DNA of 64,000 nt from an uncultured Flavobacteriia bacterium (GCA_903873915.1 CAIQQH010000008.1:1-64000); one strand, 5' to 3'. Positions 48,903 through 57,672 are shown, counted from the first letter of the stretch. The notes: a model not told the origin generated them from the letters alone. Made by a program: numbers and translations.

Positions 48903-49658
48903 TTAATGCACAGAGGCATATGTTTTCAATGCTTTGATGCTGCAAAAAGAGTCTTTTCCATTTTCCAAAACGACTGCTGTTAACCATCCACCGAAAACAC
49001 AGCCTGTATCGAGTCCTGTGGCAAATGGGAATCTTTTCGGCTCTGGCTGTATAAACGGTTGGTGACCAAAATACACATGTCCAAATTTTCCAGTGTAGCG
49101 CTCTGCCCAATAGGTGTCCTCGGGGCCCTCCTCTCCTAGCCCAACAAATTTATCATTGGGGTTCAAAAACCTGATTTTGGTGATCAATTCCAATCCTTTA
49201 AATTGTTTGGCCGCTTTTTCATTGTACGGATAATTTTCTGGGAAAGGAAATTTAACCACATTTGAAATTCCACCATGCAAAAGTACAATCCCCAAATTTT
49301 CAACCTTGAACGTATAAAAGGCTTCCTTTAATTTATCAATTTCCTCTTTCGTTAATTCCGTCATGAATGTTGGAAATTCCTCTATGCCTTTCATTTGTCG
49401 TTCTATGCCAGTTCCCGCTGAAACGTGGTGCAGATAACGAAAAAACTTTTCTTCATGATTGCCAAGAATTAAGGTAACGATGTATTCCTTTGTCAATTGC
49501 ACGTATCGCCTTACAACATCAACGGAATGAGGTCCCTTGTCAATGAGATCTCCAATAAAACAAATGTGATCATCAGATCGAAGAATGAGCTTTTCGAGTA
49601 ACAAATCGAGTTCCTCAATGCATCCATGCACATCACCAATAATGATTACTCTCCCCAT
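48903..49658 (-). CDS. Serine/threonine (PPP-type) metallophosphatase
   Basis: 251 aa. All metal motifs present: GDVHGCIEEL, GDLIDKGPHS, LGNHEEKFF, LLHGGIS and FGHQPF, then LDTGCVFGGWL. This set fits bacterial PrpA/PrpB or symmetrical Ap4A-hydrolase-like enzymes, acting on phosphoproteins or dinucleoside polyphosphates. First gene of a two-gene unit with the 637-aa membrane protein. Its segment 49346-49515 was duplicated to 45104-45273. Divergent from the AAA gene (125 bp between). Confidence 0.9.
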   Translation of the reverse strand: MGRVIIIGDVHGCIEELDLLLEKLILRSDDHICFIGDLIDKGPHSVDVVRRYVQLTKEYIVTLILGNHEEKFFRYLHHVSAGTGIERQMKGIEEFPTFMTELTKEEIDKLKEAFYTFKVENLGIVLLHGGISNVVKFPFPENYPYNEKAAKQFKGLELITKIRFLNPNDKFVGLGEEGPEDTYWAERYTGKFGHVYFGHQPFIQPEPKRFPFATGLDTGCVFGGWLTAVVLENGKDSFCSIKALKTYASVH

Positions 49659-49783
49659 GCTTCTTCAGAAATTTTAAGAGTCTTTAAGTACTTGAAATTA
49701 AAGCGTAAATAGTTGTAAATATAAATCTTCATGAGCATATATTTATTTCCTATGATTACATTTATCCAACTAAACTGAACAGT

Positions 49784-50833
49784 ATGATGTTTTTATGGAA
49801 TGTTTTGGCGTGGTTGGGAATAATCTTTTTAATTGTCATCGCACTGGCTACAATTGGAATTGTGCTAAACAAACAGTCGAAAAGTAAAAAAGCCAATTTA
49901 AATGGAATAGAATCAGATGATCAAGACAATCCAAATAATCAGCTAAATTTAGATACGAATCGCTTTAATCAAGAAATCCTAGACGAAGCCCTTTCAAAAT
50001 TGAATGCTCTAGAAGGACTTGTTATTCTCAAAAATGAAGTGAATGAATTGGTCAAATTGGTCAAATACGAAATGGAAGAAGGTGAATTTGACCATAAAAC
50101 CAATGCATTTCACATGGTTTTTCTAGGAAACCCCGGTACTGGAAAAACCACTGTTGCTCGTTTACTAGCAGACATATTGAAAGGGCTTGGCCTACTAGGT
50201 AGTGGTCATCTTGTAGAAGTTGACCGCACTGCGCTCGTTGCGGGTTATATTGGACAAACCGCAGATAAAACAAAAAGTAAAGTGAATGAGGCAATGGGAG
50301 GCGTCCTATTTATTGATGAAGCGTATTCATTGGCAGGAAGAGGATCTCAAGATTTTGGAAATGAAGCTATTGAAGCCTTACTCACCGAAATGGAAAATCA
50401 ACGCGGAAAATTTATTGTCATCGTCGCGGGATATGAAAAACCAATGCAACAATTTTTAAAATCCAATATTGGTTTAAAATCGCGCTTTGATAAGTTTTTC
50501 ACCTTTGAAGATTACAACGCCAAAGAACTTTGGACTATTTTCAACAATCTAATCGATCAAAACAAGAAAGAACTCGCGCCAAAAGCGAAAGACATCCTTG
50601 AATCTTATATTAAAAACATTTCTGAAAATAGATATGAAGGATTTGGTAATGCGCGTGAAATCCGAAAGGTCATCGCTGAAACCTTGAAAAATCAGAAACT
50701 GCGACTTGCTGATGTGGAAAAATCAGAACGTTCCGAAGACATGAAACGTCTCATTATTGAGAAAGATGTTGAGGAATTTAAAGACTTTGAAAAGAAATAT
50801 AAGCCAATGTTGGGTTACGTTCAAGTTGATTGA
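49784..50833 (+). CDS. Membrane-anchored AAA ATPase, CbxX/CfxQ (SpoVK) type
   Basis: 349 aa. N-terminal TM helix (about residues 5-27), acidic Asn/Gln-rich linker, then a helical domain and one AAA module: Walker A GNPGTGKTTVAR (about 114-125), pore loop VAGYIGQTADKT, Walker B GGVLFIDEAYSL, and second region GLKSRFDKFFTF with the Arg finger. CbxX/CfxQ proteins remodel Rubisco in autotrophs, but no Rubisco is here. In heterotrophs the family occurs with type VII secretion, sporulation and conflict loci. A membrane anchor is atypical of the Rubisco activases. Client unknown. The 274 bp to the DUF4296 gene hold nothing recognisable. Confidence 0.85.
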   Translation: MMFLWNVLAWLGIIFLIVIALATIGIVLNKQSKSKKANLNGIESDDQDNPNNQLNLDTNRFNQEILDEALSKLNALEGLVILKNEVNELVKLVKYEMEEGEFDHKTNAFHMVFLGNPGTGKTTVARLLADILKGLGLLGSGHLVEVDRTALVAGYIGQTADKTKSKVNEAMGGVLFIDEAYSLAGRGSQDFGNEAIEALLTEMENQRGKFIVIVAGYEKPMQQFLKSNIGLKSRFDKFFTFEDYNAKELWTIFNNLIDQNKKELAPKAKDILESYIKNISENRYEGFGNAREIRKVIAETLKNQKLRLADVEKSERSEDMKRLIIEKDVEEFKDFEKKYKPMLGYVQVD

Positions 50834-51107
50834 TCGAATTTGACAAACATTAGCTTTGGTAGACTATTGAATCTAGGGAAATTATACTATTCTTCTCTGA
50901 GTCTTTGCAGTAAAAAGGGTTGAGCATTGCACCGTTTAAGTCATTTAACCTCAGAGCCACAGAGGACAAAAAACTTATTCGTTCCTATTATTGTCGGGTA
51001 GAATATTGAATGAAGGGGGTTTATTCTTTACCATTCTGCTGCTCTGCTGCAAAAAAAGAGGGGTGCCAATTTCAACAATTAACCACAGATCCACGAAGGA
51101 CATGGTG

Positions 51108-51509
51108 TTACCTTACATTCAACACAACAGGCAGAGCTGTATCTTGTTGTACGACAGCTGCACTACCGTCGAGTTTGCCTGATTCCTGATTGAGTAGCTC
51201 GAGTACCTCCGCATAGATTTCTTGCATTTGCGTTTGATGAGAGGCATAGTAATCCATGCTCATTTCAAATTGCTTTGGCGTTACCTTGTACTTCTTGAAA
51301 ATCGCCTTCCCAGACAGGATCATTGTTTCTTGAAAACGTGAAACATGACCATACTTGAGCTGAACATGCGATTCGACCAAGCTCAACTCTTTGATGATGT
51401 TTACAAATTTGTCTTTTTCAATCAGATTATTCGGTACAGGTTTTGAACCGATTTGATCCGTGCAAGAAAATAGCACAACCCACAAAAATATCCCTAGGTA
51501 CTTTTTCAT
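51108..51509 (-). CDS. DUF4296 lipoprotein
   Basis: 133 aa. Lipoprotein signal with lipobox LFSC (Cys16), then the DUF4296 core: helical LSLVESHVQLKYGHVSRF and YKVTPKQFEMSMDYYASHQT with the F-x-x-S-x-x-Y-Y pattern. Bacteroidota-restricted family of unknown function, found at the inner or outer membrane surface. Its ATG overlaps the pyrC stop by 4 nt, the usual genomic partner arrangement. Confidence 0.88.
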   Translation of the reverse strand: MKKYLGIFLWVVLFSCTDQIGSKPVPNNLIEKDKFVNIIKELSLVESHVQLKYGHVSRFQETMILSGKAIFKKYKVTPKQFEMSMDYYASHQTQMQEIYAEVLELLNQESGKLDGSAAVVQQDTALPVVLNVR

Positions 51510-52852
51510 CCTGGATACTCAAACATAAGTCGATCACCCAATGAGTGTTCAATGAGCTTTCCATTGCTGTAGACCAAGTTTCCATTGACAAAGGTTTTAC
51601 TTATTCGATAAGGAAAAGTATGTCCTTCAAATGGTGACCAGCCACATTGGTACAAAATATTTTCTTTGGTAACTGTGAAAGCACTGTTCTCGACAACCAC
51701 TAAATCCGCGAAATATCCTTCACGAATATAGCCACGCTCTTTGATTCGGAATAATTCGGCTGGCGAATGGGCCATTTTCTCTACTATTTTCTCGATCGAA
51801 ATCTTTCCTTGCTCCATTTTATCGAGCATGGCCATCAGTGCATGCTGAACCAAAGGCCCGCCGGATGGAGCATCAAGGTATTTACGCGATTTTTCTTCGA
51901 GCGTATGCGGTGCATGGTCTGTAGCAATGACGTCAATTCGGTTGTCCAATACCGCTTGAAAAATGGCCTCTCGGTCAATTGCTGTTTTTACCGCTGGATT
52001 CCACTTTATGGAGTTTCCTTTTTCAGCATAGTCTGCATCGGAAAACCACAAGTGGTGAATACATGCTTCCGCTGTAATTTTCTTTTGAGCAAGTGGGATC
52101 GTGTTATCAAAAAGCGACAATTCCTTCGCTGTAGAAATGTGTAGGACATGCAAGCGTGCACCGTGTTTTTTCGCCAAGCGCACCGCCAATTCCGACGAAC
52201 GGTAACACGCCTCTTCACTGCGAATCAAGGGATGCATTTCTATAGGAATATCTTCACCGTATTTTTCTTTAGAGGCTGCCAAATTTGCACGCACTGTCGC
52301 TTCGTCTTCGCAATGCGTTGCAATCAAAATGGGCGGAACGCGTTCGAACAAACCGCGCAAAGTGTCTTCATTGTCGACGAGCATGTTTCCAGTTGATGAC
52401 CCCATAAACACCTTTACCCCGCATACTTTTGTTCCATCCGTTTTAAGTACTTCCTCCAGGTTGTCGTTGGACGCACCCATGAAGAACGAAAAATTCGCAA
52501 TGGACGATCGTGCTGCAATTTGATATTTATCTTCAAGCAATCCCTGTGTCAAGGCATTCGGAACAGTATTCGGCATCTCCATAAAGGAAGTGATTCCGCC
52601 TGCAACTGCAGCGCGAGCTTCAGAAGCAATTGTTGCTTTGTGGGTTAAGCCAGGCTCACGGAAATGCACCTGATCATCGATACATCCTGGCAATAAGTAG
52701 TTTCCATTTAACTCAATATCGATAGCTCTGCCATCGTAAGAAATTTGGGGAGAGATACGCTCTATCCGACCATTTTTGACCAATACATCAGCAATTGTAT
52801 CTGTACCTTCGTTAATTATGCGTGCGTTTCGTAGAATGGTTGTAGTGCTCAT
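51506..52852 (-). CDS. pyrC: Dihydroorotase
   Basis: 448 aa amidohydrolase for the third step of pyrimidine synthesis. Metal ligands: DQVHFREPGLTHKATI (HxH variant Q-V-H), TAEACIHHLWF, HVLHIST, ATDHAPHTLEEK. The carboxylated Lys may be the Lys of CGVKVFMGSSTGN. Type I/long dihydroorotase typical of Bacteroidota. Sits in a Dpm1-like GT2, pyrC, DUF4296 operon with ATGA overlaps on both sides. Confidence 0.92.
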   Translation of the reverse strand: MSTTTILRNARIINEGTDTIADVLVKNGRIERISPQISYDGRAIDIELNGNYLLPGCIDDQVHFREPGLTHKATIASEARAAVAGGITSFMEMPNTVPNALTQGLLEDKYQIAARSSIANFSFFMGASNDNLEEVLKTDGTKVCGVKVFMGSSTGNMLVDNEDTLRGLFERVPPILIATHCEDEATVRANLAASKEKYGEDIPIEMHPLIRSEEACYRSSELAVRLAKKHGARLHVLHISTAKELSLFDNTIPLAQKKITAEACIHHLWFSDADYAEKGNSIKWNPAVKTAIDREAIFQAVLDNRIDVIATDHAPHTLEEKSRKYLDAPSGGPLVQHALMAMLDKMEQGKISIEKIVEKMAHSPAELFRIKERGYIREGYFADLVVVENSAFTVTKENILYQCGWSPFEGHTFPYRISKTFVNGNLVYSNGKLIEHSLGDRLMFEYPG

Positions 52853-53559
52853 ATTTTCATTTTGCGCATTTTCCAGACACCAAAAAATGCTTCTTTAAAG
52901 ATCCCTGAACTCATTTTCGATTCACCGTATTGGCGATCGATAAAGGTAATTGGAACCTCTTTGACTTTGAATCCATGTTTTACCGCAGCGTATTTCATGC
53001 AAATTTGAAATGCATAACCTACAAATGGAATGGAGTCAAGGTGAATCGTTTCCAATACTTTTCTTCTGTAGCATTTAAATCCGGCAGTGGTATCACGAAT
53101 ACCAATCCACAAGATCAATCGGACGTAAACACTGGCGAAGTAAGACATCAAGATGCGCTTTAAAGGCCAATTCGACACTTTTCCACCCTTACAGTAACGC
53201 GATCCGATACTCACATCTGCACCATCCACACAGGCCTGATATAAGCGAATCAAATCTTCGGGGTTGTGCGAAAAATCACAATCCATCTCAAACAAGAAAT
53301 CGTATCCCTTGGAGATGCCCCATTTGAATCCATGAATATACGCTGTCCCAAGACCTAGTTTTCCTTGACGTTCCTCGATGAACACACGACCTGGAAATTC
53401 TTCTTGGAGCGATTTAATTTTTTGAGCCGTACCATCCGGTGAATTGTCATCTACGTATAAAATATGGAAGTCTTTTTCAAAAGCCATAACTACACGTGTC
53501 ATTCGTTCGACATTATCGATTTCGTTGTATGTTGGAATTATAACGAGTGCGTCAGACAT
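52849..53559 (-). CDS. Dolichol-phosphate mannose synthase-like glycosyltransferase
   Basis: 236 aa GT2 without TM helices. VIIPTYNEIDNVERM, ILYVDDNSPDGTA, FLFEMDCDFSHNPEDL (D-x-D) and DTTAGFKCYRRKVLE followed by YGESKMSSGIF match bacterial polyprenol monophosphomannose synthases. It would load mannose or another hexose onto undecaprenyl phosphate for O-glycosylation or glycan export. First gene of the pyrC operon. Confidence 0.9.
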   Translation of the reverse strand: MSDALVIIPTYNEIDNVERMTRVVMAFEKDFHILYVDDNSPDGTAQKIKSLQEEFPGRVFIEERQGKLGLGTAYIHGFKWGISKGYDFLFEMDCDFSHNPEDLIRLYQACVDGADVSIGSRYCKGGKVSNWPLKRILMSYFASVYVRLILWIGIRDTTAGFKCYRRKVLETIHLDSIPFVGYAFQICMKYAAVKHGFKVKEVPITFIDRQYGESKMSSGIFKEAFFGVWKMRKMKI

Positions 53560-53661
53560 GGTAAATTAAATGCGCAACTAAAATACGGATTATTGACTGA
53601 ATCAATGTTAATTTATGTCAAATGCCGTGAGATTTGTACTTTTACAAGAACGGCAAACCAC

Positions 53662-55050
53662 ATGAAATCTATCCTGACGGTCCTACTTTCTTTTTATACC
53701 CTCGTTGCCATCACGCAGGAGCAAAAGAACATTGAATTACTGGATCATTGGTTCACGGATACCCTGGTCACCTCATCCACTTCCGTTAGGTATAGTGGCT
53801 GTTGGGGGTTCACACGAAATGGGATCGAATATGCCATAATTGGTTCTACGGAAGGTACTCATTTCTTTCGATTAAGTTCCTCAAACACCTTGGTTCCTTG
53901 TGGTTTTATCGAAGGGAGATTTTCTTCGCCACAAGTTATCCACCGCGAATTTAAAACCTATGGCAACTATGCCTATTCCGTTTGTGATGAAGGCAATAGC
54001 TCTCTGCAAATCATCGACTTGAATTATTTACCTGATTCTGTTGTGAAGGTTGCTGACCTGCAAGATGCTCGTTTTGGAAAAACACACAACCTCACTATGG
54101 ATACCGCAAATGCGCTTCTTTATGCCTGTCTTGTTACGCCGATCAGCAGCGGAATAAATTTATCACTGGTTCCCTTGCGCGTATTTTCTCTTCAAGACCC
54201 TTTGAATCCGGTTTTACTATGGGAAGGTCCTGGAGACATCCCAGAAGTGCACGACTGTTACGTGCGCAATAATATGGCCATATTGAATTGCGGAATGGAT
54301 GGGCTTCGCGTATATGATTTTGCCAATCCTAGTGCACCCATCTACAAAAGCAATCTCACCTTCTATCAAGACCAAGGTTACAATCACCAAGGGTGCTTAA
54401 GTCCTGATGGTTTAACGTATGTTTTTGCCGATGAAACCAATGGCAAACGCATAAAGAAATGTAGCGTATCTGCTAACTTTGACATAGAAGTCAATGGCTA
54501 TTTCGGAACAAAATGGCAAGAAGGAAGCGTGCCTCACAACTTAATGATTACAAATGAATTTGCCTTTGTTGCTCACTACAATGAAGGGCTTCGTATTTAC
54601 GACATTCGCGCTACGTTTCCGCGTGAAATAGGTTCTTACGACACCTATACGACGGAGTCAACATTCAAAATGAATGGCGCTTGGGGTGTTTACTCGGACT
54701 ATCCATCTCAACGTATTGTGGTATCAGACCGTCAAAATGGATTGTTTCTATTTCAATTCAATCGTGCACTCTTTGAAGTACCCTCTGACACCACATTCAT
54801 CCTCTACCCCAATCCAATTCGAACAGGAGAGAGTTTTACCGTGCGAACGCCGGGAGACCAACTGTCAGAATTTAGTGTTCAGGTATATGATCAATTGGGG
54901 CAGATTCTTGCGGAACAAGCGGTGAGCAAGGCCAGTTTTTTAGCCTTCGATGCTCCAGCTACAGCGGGGATTTATTGCATTAAAATTGCCTACACCAATT
55001 ACCTAGGAGAAGCTGATTGTGCCGTTCGATGGCTTACCGTAACGAATTAA
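53662..55050 (+). CDS. Secreted choice-of-anchor B protein with T9SS type A tail
   Basis: 462 aa from the ATG at 53662; the frame extends upstream to 53464 but the signal peptide begins here (MKSILTVLLSFYTLVAITQ). The body is a beta-propeller-like LVIVD repeat region opening with SGCWGFTRNGIEYAIIGSTE, the choice-of-anchor B signature, with VHDCYVRNNMAILNCGMDGL repeats. The tail (about 385-462) is a type A sorting domain (FILYPNPIRTGESFTV, then VQVYDQLGQIL). Secreted and surface-attached; ligand unknown. Its last 17 bp overlap the end of recX. Confidence 0.88.
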   Translation: MKSILTVLLSFYTLVAITQEQKNIELLDHWFTDTLVTSSTSVRYSGCWGFTRNGIEYAIIGSTEGTHFFRLSSSNTLVPCGFIEGRFSSPQVIHREFKTYGNYAYSVCDEGNSSLQIIDLNYLPDSVVKVADLQDARFGKTHNLTMDTANALLYACLVTPISSGINLSLVPLRVFSLQDPLNPVLLWEGPGDIPEVHDCYVRNNMAILNCGMDGLRVYDFANPSAPIYKSNLTFYQDQGYNHQGCLSPDGLTYVFADETNGKRIKKCSVSANFDIEVNGYFGTKWQEGSVPHNLMITNEFAFVAHYNEGLRIYDIRATFPREIGSYDTYTTESTFKMNGAWGVYSDYPSQRIVVSDRQNGLFLFQFNRALFEVPSDTTFILYPNPIRTGESFTVRTPGDQLSEFSVQVYDQLGQILAEQAVSKASFLAFDAPATAGIYCIKIAYTNYLGEADCAVRWLTVTN

Positions 55051-55540
55051 ATGCGGAGTTAACAGCATCCATGATTAAATCCTGCTCAAATCCACGTGAG
55101 CTCAAAAAGCGAATAATCTTTGCTTTGCGTTTCCACACATCGTTTTCACGTTCTGTTTCTCGAAATTTTCTCTCGGCCAAGGCAATGATGGTCTGTCCAT
55201 AAACATCCAAATCAATCGATTGAATGGCATCTTTGATTAACTCATCATTGATTCTTCGCAGACGCAGCTCCATTCGTATGCGGATGCGTCCCCACTGATT
55301 GAAACGAAATTTACCCGATACAAAGGAATGTGCGAAGCGAACATCATCCAAGAATTGGCTGCTGCGCAACTCCTCAATAATTTCCGACGACTGAACATCC
55401 GTAAGTACATATTCACGGAGTTTGGCTTCGACCTCGGAGGTACAACGATCTCTGTAGGCGCAATACACTTCCATTCGGACCTTGATTTCCGGGACAGTAA
55501 AAGTTGATTTATCCTTTGGTTCAGATCGAGATTTCCTCAT
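55034..55540 (-). CDS. recX: Regulatory protein RecX
   Basis: 168 aa from the ATG at 55540 (another ATG at 55555 is possible); start overlaps the rng stop by 20 bp. Three-helix RecX repeats: VYCAYRDRCTSEVEAKLREY, SSQFLDDVRFAHSFVSGKFR and WGRIRIRMELRLRRI. RecX limits RecA filaments. recA is not in the window. Converges on the choice-of-anchor B gene. Confidence 0.88.
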   Translation of the reverse strand: MRKSRSEPKDKSTFTVPEIKVRMEVYCAYRDRCTSEVEAKLREYVLTDVQSSEIIEELRSSQFLDDVRFAHSFVSGKFRFNQWGRIRIRMELRLRRINDELIKDAIQSIDLDVYGQTIIALAERKFRETERENDVWKRKAKIIRFLSSRGFEQDLIMDAVNSAFNSLR

Positions 55541-57068
55541 TCTGCTTATCCACAAAAGTGTATTGGAGCAAGTGATTGTTGGTTACTCCGCGCACAGGAA
55601 TCCACTTCTTGTAGGCAAAGAACCATTTCAATTGACGTGAGAACAATCCCTTTTTGAAATATGCTTCCAAGTAGGGGTGCACATGAAGGGTCAAATGAGG
55701 TACTTTTCGGTCTGAAATCAAGTACTTCAAGTTCGACTCAATTTCTTCGGCGAACAAAATACTTGCTTGAACCTCACCCGTTCCGTTGCATGTTGGACAT
55801 TTTTCAGACGTTTTGATGTCAGTTTCTGGACGAACACGTTGACGCGTAATTTCAATCACCCCGAATTTTGATGGAGGAAGGATGTTGTGTTTCGCTCGAT
55901 CAGAAAGCATCAATGACTTAAGTTTGTCAAACAAGGCCTTGTTGTTTTCACGGTCGTGCATATCGATAAAGTCGATGCAGATGATGCCGCCCATATCCCG
56001 CAATTGCAGTACGCGAGCGATTTCTTCCGCAGCTTCCAAATTCGTTAGTACGGCATTGTTTTCCTGACCTTCAGCACCTTTTCTGTTCCCACTATTGACA
56101 TCGATTACATGCATTGCCTCCGTGTGCTCAATAATGAGGTAACCTCCACTTGGAAGTGGCACCTTCTTGCCGAACAAGGCTTTGATTTGCTTGTTGATTC
56201 CGAAACGCTCAAAAATCTTTATTTTGCTGTCGTAAAAGCGAATAATATTCTCCCTTCCCGGAGCAATTCCAGCCACATAATCCTTTAAGTCGGCAAACAG
56301 CTTCTCATCGTTGACATGAATGTTGGAGAAATCGGCATTCAACAAGTCCCTAAGGATAGATGACGTTTTATTGATTTCGCCCAATACTCTGCGAGGAGGA
56401 GTCGCATCTTTTAGCGTTGCATGCATGGTTTTCCACTTCTCGAGCAAGTTTTTTAAATCTTGATCGAGTTGTTCAACCTTTTTATTCTCTGCCACCGTGC
56501 GAATAATCACCCCAAAGTTTTTTGGTTTGATCGATTCCATCAAATCTTTTAAGCGATCTTTTTCATCTGCTTCTTTGATTTTCTGTGACACAGAAATTTT
56601 ATCCGAAAATGGCACAAGTACAAGGTACCTTCCTGCAAGAGTTATTTCCGCACAGAGGCGCGGGCCTTTGCTGGAGATAGGCTCCTTAGCGATTTGTACA
56701 AGAATAGGTTGTGAAGATGAAATAATTTGATCAATTTTTCCATCTTTAGGAATGTCCTTTTCACCTTTAAAATAAAGGAGATCAGAGACATTCTGCTTGC
56801 CATGCAAGGTGTCTTTTGTAAATTTATTGAGCGAGCTGAATTGAGGACCTAAATCGAGGTAATGCAAGAATGCATCCTTTTCGTATCCGACATCAACAAA
56901 CGCCGCGTTGAGACTGGGAACAACCTTTCTTACCTTACCTAGGTATATATCGCCAACGGCGAAATCGGTATTTCCCTGTTCTTCGTGTAATTCAATAAGC
57001 TTACCGTCCCGTAACAAAGCAAGCCAAATACCTCCAGGTCGGGCATCGACTACCAGTTCTAAACTCAC
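55521..57068 (-). CDS. rng: Ribonuclease G/E family
   Basis: 515 aa, RNase G size. S1-like RNA-binding domain (GDIYLGKVRKVVPSLNAAFV near residue 41), the DNase I-like catalytic Asp pair in GGIICIDFIDMHDRENNKAL, and the zinc-link CPTCNGTG near residue 425. Cleaves single-stranded AU-rich RNA, processing rRNA and starting mRNA decay. GTG start at 57068. Downstream of the COX24-like mini-gene by 88 bp, upstream of recX. Confidence 0.93.
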   Translation of the reverse strand: MSLELVVDARPGGIWLALLRDGKLIELHEEQGNTDFAVGDIYLGKVRKVVPSLNAAFVDVGYEKDAFLHYLDLGPQFSSLNKFTKDTLHGKQNVSDLLYFKGEKDIPKDGKIDQIISSSQPILVQIAKEPISSKGPRLCAEITLAGRYLVLVPFSDKISVSQKIKEADEKDRLKDLMESIKPKNFGVIIRTVAENKKVEQLDQDLKNLLEKWKTMHATLKDATPPRRVLGEINKTSSILRDLLNADFSNIHVNDEKLFADLKDYVAGIAPGRENIIRFYDSKIKIFERFGINKQIKALFGKKVPLPSGGYLIIEHTEAMHVIDVNSGNRKGAEGQENNAVLTNLEAAEEIARVLQLRDMGGIICIDFIDMHDRENNKALFDKLKSLMLSDRAKHNILPPSKFGVIEITRQRVRPETDIKTSEKCPTCNGTGEVQASILFAEEIESNLKYLISDRKVPHLTLHVHPYLEAYFKKGLFSRQLKWFFAYKKWIPVRGVTNNHLLQYTFVDKQNEEISI

Positions 57069-57156
57069 GAAAGCTGTTTTAAGTTAATGAAATAGGAAAA
57101 ACTTAGCGGGCACCTCCCGCTAAGCTCCTAAAAAAATATGAATGTCGTAACAGGTG

Positions 57157-57246
57157 TTACTTCTTCTTGTGACGATTCTTCCGCAATCTTTTCTTGCGTT
57201 TGTGCGTCGCCATCTTATGTCTTTTTCTCTTTTTACCGCTTGGCAT
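57157..57246 (-). CDS. 29-aa AURKAIP1/COX24-like basic protein
   Basis: ATG at 57246, stop at 57157-57159. 29 residues of which more than half are Lys, Arg or His: MPSGKKRKRHKMATHKRKKR followed by LRKNRHKKK. This is the short Bacteroidota form annotated as AURKAIP1/COX24-domain, related to the mitochondrial small-subunit protein mS38. It is probably a ribosomal or rRNA-associated peptide. Lies between HU and rng on the same strand; a promoter box abutting the HU terminator (57331-57338) would give it a leader of about 80 nt. Confidence 0.85.
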   Translation of the reverse strand: MPSGKKRKRHKMATHKRKKRLRKNRHKKK

Positions 57247-57296
57247 AATCTTATATTTAAGTTATTATATTCGAATGTATTCGGTGCTTTTCACTT

Positions 57297-57330
57297 AAAA
57301 AAAACACTCCCGCTAGTTAAAACGGGAGTG
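57297..57330 (-). terminator. Terminator of the HU gene
   Basis: Perfect 8-bp stem CACTCCCG/CGGGAGTG, ten-base loop and U8 on the reverse strand, 52 bp past the HU stop. Confidence 0.9.
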
Positions 57331-57338
57331 CAAAGATA
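57331..57338 (-). promoter_or_regulatory. -7 box TATCTTTG abutting the HU terminator
   Basis: Perfect -7 box directly adjoining the 5' arm of the HU terminator. Initiation about 6 nt later would fall inside that arm, so this promoter's own transcript cannot form the full stem. It probably drives the COX24-like gene and rng. Confidence 0.55.
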
Positions 57339-57381
57339 AGGATTTCATCCGAATTTCAAACAACTCGAACAAAGAACATTT

Positions 57382-57672
57382 TTATTTCACAACAACTTTA
57401 CTTTTCACTTCCTCAACAAAAGTTTTTGCTGGCTTGAATGATGGGATGTTGTGTGCGGGAATAATGATGGTCGTGTTTTTCGAAATGTTACGGCCAGTTT
57501 TTTCAGCACGCTCTTTCACGATAAAACTACCGAAACCTCTCAAGTACACATTTTGACCATCTGCTAAAGATGATTTGATGGATGTCATAAACGCTTCCAC
57601 AGCCTTTAAGGCCTCTGCTCTTTCAAGCCCAGTAGTGTCAGCAATATCCGCTACGATGTCTGCTTTAGTCAT
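57382..57672 (-). CDS. HU/IHF-family DNA-binding protein
   Basis: 96 aa dimeric nucleoid protein. MTKADIVADIADTTGLERAE, then VYLRGFGSFIVKERAEKTGRN with the GFG(S)F beta-arm start, and TIIIPAHNIPSFKPAKTF with the conserved P-x-F-x-P-x-K. Bends DNA. ATG at 57672; a TACATTTG box (57721-57728) lies 48 bp upstream, back to back with the mutY promoter. Confidence 0.93.
   Translation of the reverse strand: MTKADIVADIADTTGLERAEALKAVEAFMTSIKSSLADGQNVYLRGFGSFIVKERAEKTGRNISKNTTIIIPAHNIPSFKPAKTFVEEVKSKVVVK

Noticed and set aside
49784-50833. Rubisco activase role for the CbxX/CfxQ protein
   Set aside because: No Rubisco genes here and the protein has a TM anchor.
41320-50833. Integrated prophage or integrative element
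   Set aside because: No integrase, transposase, phage structural gene or attachment-site duplication seen.
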